Origin: JBEHYA01 sp048498415 | GTDB taxonomy: Bacteria > Pseudomonadota > Alphaproteobacteria > UBA9219 > RGZA01 | Assembly: GCA_048498415.1 (NCBI GenBank) | Contig: JBEHYA010000094.1 | Span: 1-7,558 of the forward strand | Length of the DNA stretch: 7,558 nt | Reading direction: 5' to 3' | Part shown: piece by piece, positions 1-5,633 of the stretch | Layout: every line of letters starts with the position of its first letter | Position numbering within the stretch: position 1 is the stretch's first letter | Position numbers and translations under genes: made by a program | Notes under the pieces: generated by a model | What the model was told of the DNA's origin: nothing | What the model saw: only the letters and a program-made list of their open reading frames with translations | Database searches by the model: none

Positions 1-3
1 CAG

Positions 4-2172
4 TTAAATCCCAAACTCGCTCTTCAAGGTTATACCAACCACGCGGCCATCATCCGGGATGACCAGCCAGGCGCGGCTGTAGCCTTTGGTGGCGTCCGTC
101 CAGGGGATGCCGGTAAGTGGGGTGCGGTCATCCAGCAGGTTGTTGACCCACAGGGTAGCGGTGATCGCTTTCCATTTGATACCGGTGCGGAGGTTGATTT
201 TGAAATCATCGCCTGTCCACGCGAGGTTGGAACTATCCGTGGCCTGCGCGCTGGAATAGCTGAGCGTGCCGCCGACAAAGCCGTTGAGGCCGGCGTTATG
301 ATCCAAGGGGTGCTCGTAATCGGTGTTCACAACCAGCTGATGCGGCGAATAACGGGGCACTAAGTTACCGCTCACATCACCCAGCGGGCCGAAGCCGGCT
401 AAGCCTGCCAGCGAGCCATCTTTGAATTCGTCAAAGCGGGTATCGGTATAGCTATAATCCACCTTCACATCGAGATTATCGATGGGCGTGACTTCAAACT
501 GGGCTTCCACGCCTTTGGCTGTCGAGCGCGCGGCGTTGCCGGTGTAGAAGTTGTTGGTGACACCTGCGGCGGAATACAGCGTGACCTGCTGGTCTTTCCA
601 ATCCACATAAAACAGCGTGGCGTTGGCGCGCACGCGGTGATCCCACCATTCCGATTTCACGCCGACTTCATAGGTGGTGTTTTTTTCCGGCGCATAGAGG
701 CGTTCGCTGTCGAAGATGCTGGCGCGGTCGTTGAAGCCGCCGCTTTTCTGGCCCATCGCGTAGCTCACATAGCCCATCAAATCCGGCGTGAAGTGCTTGG
801 AGAGGGTGGCTTTGGGGGTAAAGCTGTACCAGTTATCATTGAAGTTAAGCGCTTTGCCGGTGGTGGTACTCACAATCGAGCTTTCAAAATGCTTGTCTTC
901 ACGCTGGGCGCGCGCTTCCACGGTTAAATCGACGCCCCAGTAGATGGGATGGCCGACCGAGCCATAGATGGCATAGGTCTGGGTCTGGGCATCGCCGCGG
1001 GCGCCGCCGGGTTTCAACGCACCCAGTACAACCGCCTGGTCGAGACGCTGGGTCAGGTTTTCGAAGCGATAGAAGGATGTGCCGGCCAGCCATGTCCACA
1101 GGCTGCGGCTTTTATCCGAGGCGATGCGGAAATCGGCGTTGTAATCGCGGCGGTCATTATACTGGCCGGAGACCTGCGCGAGCGCGGCGGAATAATCGTC
1201 ATCGCGGATAAAGGTGTTTTCTTCGCTGGCGTAACCGAACTGACCGGTGAATTTCATATCATCGTCGATCTGGCGGTTAAGTTCGGCGGAGAGACGCCAC
1301 GCATCACGGGTGAAGCCGTAATCACGGGCGGCATCGGCAGCCATGGTGTTGTCGTTGCCATGCGGCAGGGTGCCGCAATACTGGCGAAGGCTGCCCTTTG
1401 CATTCGGTTCGCAGTTGGCGGCGACCAGAAAGCCTTTGGGCTGGCTATCGTCATCCACCACCACGCTGCCGCGCAGGATGAATTCGGTACGGTCATCGGG
1501 CGCGGCGCGCAGGGTGGCCTTGATGCCCTGGCTTTGCTGCTTGCCGATTTCGGTGGAACTGGTGCTGTCTTTATAGAAACCATCCTTATCAATATTGATG
1601 GCGGCGATGCGGCCCTGCAGTTTATTCTTTACAATCGCGCCTTCGATGCCGCCGGACGTGATGCTTTGCCCGGAAGTTGCGAAGGTTTGCTCGAAATTTA
1701 CATGCGGGTCGTTGCCGGGCAGGCGGCTGACGAAATTGATGGCGCCGCTAAAGGCGTTGTGGCCATACAGGGCGTTCTGGGGGCCGCGGGCGACTTCCAC
1801 GTGGTCGGTATCGAACAGCAGGCTATCGATGCTGCTGCGCCCGGATATATAGAGGCCGTCCTGGAACATGGCGACGGTGGGTTCTTCGCCGATGCCGGGC
1901 TGTGCCATGCCGCGGATGGCGGGCGAGGGGTTGTAGCGCCCGAACGGATCGTTGAACGCGAAGCCGCTGATGTTGTGCGAGAGCGTGGCGGCATCGAGGA
2001 TCTGATTCTTGGAAACCTCGTCGCGCGAGACGAAATCGGTGGACACCGGCACGTCCTGCGCCGCTTCCGCGCGCTGGCGCGCATAGATGGTGATGTTGGG
2101 AATATTGCTGTCGGCGAGCGCAGGAGCAGCAACGAAGAGGAGGACGGCGAGGGGGGCGAGAATGTGTTTCAT
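4..2172 (-). CDS. TonB-dependent outer-membrane receptor
   Basis: Outer-membrane gated beta-barrel that would import a scarce ligand with energy from TonB-ExbBD; the ligand cannot be read from sequence. With the ATG at 2170-2172 the product is 722 residues. An upstream in-frame TTG (2206-2208) would place 12 residues before a textbook signal peptide, so I reject it. The signal peptide (MKHILAPLAV... to PALA) probably ends after residue 20. A TonB-box-like segment (NITIYARQ, residues 26-33) is followed by the plug, with QDVPVS, the IRGM strand and VEVARGPQNALYGHNAFSGA near residues 125-144. The rest is alternating barrel strand, including NATLFYVDWKDQ and LWVNNLLDDR, and the stop follows EFGI. 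Length suits the family and I see no frame break. The stop lies 3 nt from the window edge, so the downstream context is unknown. It is divergent from bioY, which makes biotin one candidate ligand; a siderophore or another vitamin fits the sequence equally well. Confidence 0.93.
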   Translation of the reverse strand: MKHILAPLAVLLFVAAPALADSNIPNITIYARQRAEAAQDVPVSTDFVSRDEVSKNQILDAATLSHNISGFAFNDPFGRYNPSPAIRGMAQPGIGEEPTVAMFQDGLYISGRSSIDSLLFDTDHVEVARGPQNALYGHNAFSGAINFVSRLPGNDPHVNFEQTFATSGQSITSGGIEGAIVKNKLQGRIAAINIDKDGFYKDSTSSTEIGKQQSQGIKATLRAAPDDRTEFILRGSVVVDDDSQPKGFLVAANCEPNAKGSLRQYCGTLPHGNDNTMAADAARDYGFTRDAWRLSAELNRQIDDDMKFTGQFGYASEENTFIRDDDYSAALAQVSGQYNDRRDYNADFRIASDKSRSLWTWLAGTSFYRFENLTQRLDQAVVLGALKPGGARGDAQTQTYAIYGSVGHPIYWGVDLTVEARAQREDKHFESSIVSTTTGKALNFNDNWYSFTPKATLSKHFTPDLMGYVSYAMGQKSGGFNDRASIFDSERLYAPEKNTTYEVGVKSEWWDHRVRANATLFYVDWKDQQVTLYSAAGVTNNFYTGNAARSTAKGVEAQFEVTPIDNLDVKVDYSYTDTRFDEFKDGSLAGLAGFGPLGDVSGNLVPRYSPHQLVVNTDYEHPLDHNAGLNGFVGGTLSYSSAQATDSSNLAWTGDDFKINLRTGIKWKAITATLWVNNLLDDRTPLTGIPWTDATKGYSRAWLVIPDDGRVVGITLKSEFGI

Positions 2173-2222
2173 GACTGCTGCAATAGCCCAGTAAAATCTG
2201 GTCTGCAACGCTTTAAGCTTTG

Positions 2223-2234
2223 GCGTAATTACGC
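2223..2234. promoter_or_regulatory. Perfect 12-bp palindrome GCGTAATTACGC
   Basis: Perfect dyad centred about 56 nt upstream of the receptor ATG. The half-sites are GCGTA and TACGC with a 2-nt centre. The same half-sites recur with a 3-nt centre at 2384-2396 on the bioY side. The position fits an operator close to the receptor promoter. No regulator gene is in the window, so the binding protein is unknown. Confidence 0.4.
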
Positions 2235-2322
2235 GTGCGATGTGAATGAGGAATGGTAAAAATTGGCATTAAGCGGGCGGTGAAAAGTGCAAATTTAATA
2301 AACGCGTTCGGGCACGCGGAAG

Positions 2323-2337
2323 GGTTTTTCAAAAACC
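2323..2337. promoter_or_regulatory. 15-bp palindrome GGTTTTTCAAAAACC
   Basis: Perfect 7+7 dyad around a single central base, about midway between the two divergent start codons. It could be an operator. As a hairpin it cannot form well, because a one-base loop is too small. It is unlike the GCGTA palindromes, so if functional it would suit a different regulator. Confidence 0.3.
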
Positions 2338-2382
2338 GGCCGGAATTTTAACTTCTGGCACAGGCCTTGCACCTCAATCAGC

Positions 2383-2423
2383 GGCGTATTTTACGCCTCG
2401 CATATTGCGAAAAGGCGAAAATA
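2383..2423 (+). promoter_or_regulatory. Overlapping dyads upstream of bioY
   Basis: Three inverted repeats share this stretch. GGCGTA-TTT-TACGCC occupies 2383-2397. CGCA-TAT-TGCG occupies 2399-2409. A larger pair joins TATTTTACGCCT (2387-2398) to AGGCGAAAATA (2413-2423) with one bulged A. The first and third use the same bases and so exclude each other. This is either a DNA operator cluster or, if transcribed, a switchable leader RNA. The block ends 71 nt before the bioY ATG. Confidence 0.35.
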
Positions 2424-2444
2424 CTTTTAGAGTTGTTGCATTGT

Positions 2445-2473
2445 TTGCGGAAAATTAGGCCGCGGCATTTAAT
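2445..2473 (+). promoter_or_regulatory. Weak candidate sigma-70 promoter of bioY
   Basis: TTGCGG (2445-2450) and TTTAAT (2468-2473) are separated by 17 nt. The -10 box matches TATAAT at 5 of 6 positions, but the -35 box matches only in its TTG. Transcription would begin near 2480, leaving a leader of about 15 nt. An alternative pair further upstream is TTGCGA at 2405-2410 with TAGAGT at 2428-2433. Neither is decisive. Confidence 0.25.
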
Positions 2474-2494
2474 AATTTTTTCTTCAGGTGACAC

Positions 2495-3049
2495 ATGAGC
2501 ATGAGCCCCGTTCTTCAAGACAATCGCAGCGTTGCGCGCGACCTTGGCACTGATTTAGCTTTCGCCCTGTTCGGCTCGGTGCTGCTGTGGCTCTCCGCCA
2601 AAGTGCAAATTCCGTTCTGGCCCGTGCCGATGACGATGCAGACGCTTGTGGTGGTATTGCTTCCCATGCTGTTCGGCGCCCGCGCGGGCGTGGGTGCGGT
2701 GATCGTCTATTTAACGGAAGGCGCGGCGGGCCTGCCCGTTTTTGCCGAAACCCCGGCGCAGGGCATTGGCCTTGGCTACATGATGGGCCCCACCGGTGGT
2801 TATTTATTTGGCTTTGTGCTGGCGGCAAGCGTGATTGCGGCCGTCAAGCCCATGTTCAAATCCGGCTTTATCAGCGGCGCCGTGCTGGCCACCATTGGCC
2901 ATGCGGTCATTTTTGCCTGCGGCCTGTCGTGGCTGTGCGTGGAAATGCCCATGGATAAGGCCATTGCGGTCGGCTTTATGCCGTTTATCGCGGCCAGTCT
3001 GATTAAAATCGGCATCGCGGCCTGCACGTATAAGCTGACGGCTAAATAA
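2495..3049 (+). CDS. bioY: Biotin transporter BioY (S component)
   Basis: Inner-membrane biotin-binding protein of the ECF transporter family, 184 residues, the usual size. The BioY signature is clear: VQIPFWPVPMTMQTLVV at about residues 37-53, then GARAGVGAVIVYLTEGAAGLPVFA at 61-84, and GPTGGYLFGF at 98-107. About six hydrophobic segments are visible (roughly 21-36, 48-60, 62-80, 98-117, 125-147 and 156-178), ending in the basic tail YKLTAK. Two starts are possible. AGGTGA at 2486-2491 lies only 3 nt before the ATG at 2495 but 9 nt before a second in-frame ATG at 2501, so a 182-residue form is plausible. No BioM/BioN (ATPase and T component) genes adjoin. BioY proteins that work without BioMN are known in other bacteria, so this may be solitary or share energising parts encoded elsewhere. 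It is divergent from the TonB-dependent receptor. A hairpin repeat begins 8 nt after the stop. Confidence 0.95.
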   Translation: MSMSPVLQDNRSVARDLGTDLAFALFGSVLLWLSAKVQIPFWPVPMTMQTLVVVLLPMLFGARAGVGAVIVYLTEGAAGLPVFAETPAQGIGLGYMMGPTGGYLFGFVLAASVIAAVKPMFKSGFISGAVLATIGHAVIFACGLSWLCVEMPMDKAIAVGFMPFIAASLIKIGIAACTYKLTAK

Positions 3050-3056
3050 GCCATTA

Positions 3057-3161
3057 CCTCATTCCCGCGAAAGCGGGAAACCAGGGGACTGGGCAATAAC
3101 CCCAATAATACTCCGCCGCAGACGCGGCTCTAGCTGGATCCCCGCTTTCGCGGGGATGAGG
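3057..3161. repeat. Inverted pair of 28-nt palindromic repeats
   Basis: One unit lies at 3057-3084 (CCTCAT then TCCCGC-GAAA-GCGGGA then CCAG). Its inverted partner is at 3134-3161, matching 25 of 28 positions. Each unit is itself a hairpin of 7-8 bp with a GAAA loop (stems 3062-3079 and 3139-3156). The whole segment can therefore fold either as two small hairpins or as one large arm-to-arm stem around about 50 nt. The pattern resembles dispersed repeats such as neisserial dRS3 (ATTCCC-N8-GGGAAT), though homology is not claimed. Lying just after bioY it might limit read-through or protect the mRNA end, but it has no T-tract. Confidence 0.8.
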
Positions 3162-3226
3162 TTGTTGGGGGATTATTAAACGAAATTAACCGCTATATTC
3201 ATTCCCGGTTAAGCCCGGGGTGATAG

Positions 3227-3254
3227 GCTTTTTTCTGTATTTTCAGAAAAAGGC
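3227..3254 (+). promoter_or_regulatory. Hairpin sequestering the ribosome binding site
   Basis: GCTTTTTTCTG (3227-3237) pairs with CAGAAAAAGGC (3244-3254) over 11 bp, with one G-U pair and a 6-nt loop (TATTTT). The AAAGG that must serve as Shine-Dalgarno for the ATG at 3262 (8 nt spacing after GG) lies wholly in the 3' arm, paired to a run of U. The shape recalls U-rich RNA thermometers of the fourU kind, or a simple translational switch. A degenerate inverted repeat (CCCGG...CCGGG, 3204-3219) lies just upstream. Structure and position are read from sequence; function is inferred. Confidence 0.5.
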
Positions 3255-3261
3255 ATAAGCG

Positions 3262-3726
3262 ATGAGCAATATTCTTTTCCAGATGAACAGCCTGACGCGG
3301 CCTTCCAGCCGCGAAGTCCCGCTGTCCCGCCAGATCCATAACTACTTTGGCCTGCTCAAAAATATGAGCCGCCTTGGTTTGGCGCTTGCATGGGAAAAGA
3401 AATACGGCGTGAAGCAGTTCGTTGGCATTCTCGATAACCCGGCTGCCGCTGCCGTGTACGACGATATCGTTGCCTGCGTGATGCACCCGGAGACCACGGA
3501 TTCCGTTTACTTCATGCCTTCCGAAATTGATGCGATGGCGGCGACGTTATCGAATACCAAGCTCAGCCTGCCGCGCACGCTGGAATTTTTGCGCAGCATG
3601 ATCATCTCGCGCCTTGAGCGCGCCGGCCTCGAACAGGAAGCCGACGGTGATACGCATTCGCTGGGGCATGGCCTGCTGGCCGCGCTCGCCGAACAGCACA
3701 TCGCGCCCGACCAGATGGCGGAATAA
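3262..3726 (+). CDS. Uncharacterised 154-residue protein
   Basis: I do not recognise the family. The product looks soluble and mostly helical, with no signal peptide or membrane span. A polar N-terminus (TRPSSREVPLSRQ, about residues 12-24) leads into SRLGLALAWEKKYGV (36-50) and an Ala-rich stretch near 61-65. MPSEIDAM follows, then two probable helices (about 101-122 and 136-146), with an acidic segment EQEADGDTH between them. The ATG at 3262 is chosen because AAAAAGG ends 8 nt upstream; a second in-frame ATG at 3283 lacks comparable spacing. Codon use and GC look like the surrounding host genes, so it is probably a native gene. The Shine-Dalgarno is buried in a stem-loop. The gene is flanked on both sides by hairpin repeats and converges on ilvC, so it is probably transcribed alone or by read-through from bioY 212 nt upstream. 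Confidence 0.75.
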   Translation: MSNILFQMNSLTRPSSREVPLSRQIHNYFGLLKNMSRLGLALAWEKKYGVKQFVGILDNPAAAAVYDDIVACVMHPETTDSVYFMPSEIDAMAATLSNTKLSLPRTLEFLRSMIISRLERAGLEQEADGDTHSLGHGLLAALAEQHIAPDQMAE

Positions 3727-3734
3727 TACTTCTG

Positions 3735-3898
3735 GTATGCCCCTGCGCAGGCAGGGGCCTATCCATCCATTATGAACATTCCGGCGTAAGCCGGAATCCA
3801 GTTTGGTTCTGGATAGAAAACTGGATACCAGCTTTCGCTGGTATGTACTCAATAACTAGCTTGCTGACCCATGGGCACCTGCCTTCGCAGGTGCATAC
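3735..3898. repeat. Nested inverted array of four hairpin repeats
   Basis: Four 8-bp stems with tetraloops fill the convergent gap between the 154-residue gene and ilvC. Outer units: GCCCCTGC-GCAG-GCAGGGGC at 3739-3758, and GCACCTGC-CTTC-GCAGGTGC at 3875-3894. Inner units: ATTCCGGC-GTAA-GCCGGAAT at 3778-3797, and ATACCAGC-TTTC-GCTGGTAT at 3825-3844. Outer arms 3735-3759 and 3873-3898 match each other inverted with three differences in 25. The inner arms share ATCCAGTT and AACTGGAT flanks (3796-3803 and 3819-3826). The order is outer-inner-inner-outer, so the region is one nested palindrome. The inner units belong to the same family as the pair at 3057-3161. It begins about 8 nt beyond each gene's stop and may act as a bidirectional 3'-end structure, although no T-tract follows. 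Confidence 0.8.
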
Positions 3899-3905
3899 AT
3901 GTGTT

Positions 3906-4925
3906 TCAGTTCTGAGTTTTATCAACCAGCTTGTTCTTACCGATCCACGGCATCATGCCGCGGAGTTTTTCGCCGATTTTTTCAATCGGGTGTTCGGCGG
4001 CGCGGCGGCGCATGGCTTTAAAGTTGGCCTGGCCAACCTTGTTTTCCAGCATCCAGTCGCGGGTAAAGCGGCCGGACTGAATATCATCCAGCACGCGCTT
4101 CATTTCTTTCTTGGTCTCTTCCGTCACGATGCGGGGGCCGCGGGTGTAATCGCCATATTCCGCCGTGTTGGAGATGGAATAACGCATGTTGGCGATGCCG
4201 CCTTCATAGATCAGGTCCACGATCAGCTTCACTTCGTGGAGGCATTCAAAGTAAGCCATCTCCGGCGCGTAGCCGGCTTCCACCAGCGTCTCGAAGCCTG
4301 ACTGAATGAGCTGGGTGAGACCACCGCACAGTACTACCTGTTCGCCGAACAGATCGGTTTCGCATTCTTCGCGGAAACTGGTTTCGATGATGCCCGAACG
4401 GCCGCCGCCGATGGCGGACGCATACGATAGCGCAATTTCCATCGCCTTGCCGCTGGCGTTCTGATGCACGGCAACCAGGCACGGCACACCGCCACCTTTC
4501 TGGTATTCGCCGCGCACGGTGTGGCCGGGGCCTTTGGGCGCGATCATGAACACGTCGATATCGGCGCGGGGTTCAATGAGGTTGAAATGGATGTTAAGGC
4601 CGTGGGCGAAGGCCAATGCTGCGCCCGGCTTCATGTTGGGGCCAAGGTGGTCGCGGTACAGATCGCCCTGCAGTTCATCGGGGGTCAAGATCATGAGCAC
4701 GTCGCATTGTTTGGCGGCTTCCGCTGGGCTGAGCACCTTGAAGCCGGCTTTTTCAGCCTTCGCAGCGCTGGCTGAACCCGGGCGCAATGCAATCACGACT
4801 TCCTTCACGCCGCTATCGCGTAAATTCAGCGCATGCGCGTGGCCCTGGCTGCCATAGCCGACGACGCAGACTTTTTTGCCTTTGATGAGGTTCACATCGG
4901 CATCACGATCATAATAAACGCGCAT
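3906..4925 (-). CDS. ilvC: Ketol-acid reductoisomerase, class I
   Basis: Converts acetolactate or acetohydroxybutyrate to the dihydroxy acids of valine/leucine and isoleucine synthesis by Mg-dependent alkyl migration and NADPH reduction, in the cytosol. 339 residues, the standard short (class I) length. The Rossmann loop is VVGYGSQGHAHALNLRDSG at about residues 21-39. The cofactor loop LRPGSAS (47-53) carries Arg48, Ser51 and Ser53, the pattern expected for NADPH. His108 sits in FAHG, and KGPGH spans 131-135. The metal ligands Asp191 and Glu195 lie in ETDLFGEQ, Glu227 and Glu231 in FECLHE, and substrate-binding Ser252 in YSISNTAEYGDY. All expected catalytic residues are present. AAGGA (4933-4937) lies 7 nt upstream of the ATG. 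It follows ilvN after a 44-nt gap on the same strand, so the two are very probably co-transcribed. The array of hairpin repeats starts just beyond its TGA. Confidence 0.98.
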   Translation of the reverse strand: MRVYYDRDADVNLIKGKKVCVVGYGSQGHAHALNLRDSGVKEVVIALRPGSASAAKAEKAGFKVLSPAEAAKQCDVLMILTPDELQGDLYRDHLGPNMKPGAALAFAHGLNIHFNLIEPRADIDVFMIAPKGPGHTVRGEYQKGGGVPCLVAVHQNASGKAMEIALSYASAIGGGRSGIIETSFREECETDLFGEQVVLCGGLTQLIQSGFETLVEAGYAPEMAYFECLHEVKLIVDLIYEGGIANMRYSISNTAEYGDYTRGPRIVTEETKKEMKRVLDDIQSGRFTRDWMLENKVGQANFKAMRRRAAEHPIEKIGEKLRGMMPWIGKNKLVDKTQN

Positions 4926-4932
4926 GGTTTTT

Positions 4933-4937
4933 TCCTT
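4933..4937 (-). promoter_or_regulatory. Shine-Dalgarno of ilvC
   Basis: AAGGA on the minus strand, 7 nt before the ilvC ATG. It is the clearest ribosome binding site in the window and fixes that start. Confidence 0.75.
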
Positions 4938-4969
4938 GAGAGTGTTGAGGCGTGGATGGAGGGTAGGGT

Positions 4970-5494
4970 TTATAGGATATCGGCGCCGCGGGCGATGCCG
5001 ATGGAGCCGCCGCGCACGACTTCGGTTTCACCCAAAGGCAGCATGACAGCGACAAAACGGTTGATTTCTTCGGCGCTGCCGACGATTTCAAAAATGAAGG
5101 AATTCGGCGTGGCATCGGCGGCGTGGATCTTCATGGTCTCGGCAATACGCAAGGCTTCCTGGCGTTTTTCGCCTTCGCAGACCACTTTAATCAGGGCCAT
5201 TTCTTTTTCCAGCACGTCGCCCTGACGGGTGAGGTTGATGACTTTGTAAACCGGAATAAGGCGATGCAGCTGCGCTTCGATCTGTTCCAAAATCATCGGC
5301 GTGCCTGATGCGATGACGGTAATGCGCGCGACTTTTTTAACGGGGTCGATGCTGGCCACGCTCAGGCTTTCAATATTATAGCCGCGGCCCGAGAACAGGC
5401 CGACGACACGCGCCAGAATGCCGGGCTCGTCACTGACAAGCAGGGCGAACACATGGCGTTGAATGGCCGGCGATGGATTAAGCATGTTGTTCAT
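4970..5494 (-). CDS. ilvN: Acetolactate synthase small (regulatory) subunit
   Basis: Regulatory partner of IlvB: it activates the large subunit and carries valine feedback control. 174 residues, typical of the long proteobacterial form. The N-terminal ACT domain spans about residues 13-90 (HVFALLVSDEPGILARVVGL then FSGRGYNIESLSV at 34-46). The C-terminal ACT-like half covers about 95-174 and ends in RGGSIGIARG. Aligned to E. coli IlvH, the valine-contact Asn11 corresponds to Asp22 here, while the Gly14 and Asn29 equivalents (Gly25 and Asn40) are kept. The start may be residue 1 (ATG at 5492-5494) or residue 4 (MLNPSP); neither has a strong Shine-Dalgarno. It precedes ilvC by 44 nt. ilvB, its usual immediate upstream neighbour, is 1,164 nt away behind an opposite-strand gene. 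The subunit may therefore have its own promoter in 5495-5633. Confidence 0.97.
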   Translation of the reverse strand: MNNMLNPSPAIQRHVFALLVSDEPGILARVVGLFSGRGYNIESLSVASIDPVKKVARITVIASGTPMILEQIEAQLHRLIPVYKVINLTRQGDVLEKEMALIKVVCEGEKRQEALRIAETMKIHAADATPNSFIFEIVGSAEEINRFVAVMLPLGETEVVRGGSIGIARGADIL

Positions 5495-5633
5495 TTACCA
5501 TAAGCTTTTTCGCAAGGGCGCTATTCTTCGACAATTTTCTCATGTCTTTCAAGCAACATATCAAAAAAGCGGGTTTTTTCTAATAGTTTCAGGGTTTTCT
5601 GGCATACTGCTGGAATAGCAGGGAACCCATTTT
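5495..5633. promoter_or_regulatory. Divergent gap between ilvN and the 342-residue gene
   Basis: 139 nt that should carry the start signals of both genes. On the minus strand TTGAAA and AAGAAT lie about 18 nt apart (roughly 5523-5552), a weak candidate promoter for ilvN-ilvC. On the plus strand I find no convincing -35/-10 pair. An A6-GCGGG-T6 inverted repeat occurs at 5563-5579. No amino-acid-rich leader peptide of the ilv attenuator type is visible. Confidence 0.35.
5620..5625 (+). promoter_or_regulatory. Shine-Dalgarno AGGGAA of the 342-residue gene
   Basis: AGGGAA lies 8 nt upstream of the ATG at 5634. This supports that start, and supports the idea that the frame is translated. Confidence 0.5.

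Larger units (their letters stand above)
2173..2494. promoter_or_regulatory. Divergent control region between receptor and bioY
   Basis: 322 nt without a credible gene, holding the start regions of two divergent genes. I see several short dyads (listed separately) at 2223-2234, 2323-2337 and 2383-2423. I looked for the alphaproteobacterial BioR operator (TTATMKATAA type) and for a long BirA-type operator and found neither. No strong sigma-70 promoter stands out for the minus-strand receptor gene. Confidence 0.6.

Noticed and set aside
2173..2208. Upstream TTG start of the receptor (12 extra residues)
   Set aside because: The ATG at 2170-2172 begins a standard signal peptide; the extension would bury it and relies on a rare start codon.
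949..2259. 436-codon open frame on the plus strand
   Set aside because: It is antisense to the receptor gene, whose domain order is unmistakable. The frame is low-complexity, Ala/Gly/Val-rich shadow sequence produced by GC-rich codon bias, with no domain signature.
2173..2494. BioR or BirA operator for bioY
   Set aside because: No TTATMKATAA-like sequence or long TTGTAAACC-type dyad is present. The palindromes seen have different half-sites.
3062..3156. Hairpins after bioY as a CRISPR fragment or classical terminators
   Set aside because: Units are inverted rather than direct and regularly spaced, and no T-tract follows any stem. A dispersed palindromic repeat is the better description.
5563..5579. 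A6-GCGGG-T6 inverted repeat as a rho-independent terminator
   Set aside because: The stem is only A-T pairs, with no GC-rich part, and it lies between divergent starts rather than after a gene.
5561..5605. Minus-strand 14-codon leader peptide (MPENPETIRKNPLF) as an ilv attenuator
   Set aside because: It has one Ile, one Leu and no Val, so lacks the regulatory codon run, and no terminator/antiterminator pair follows.
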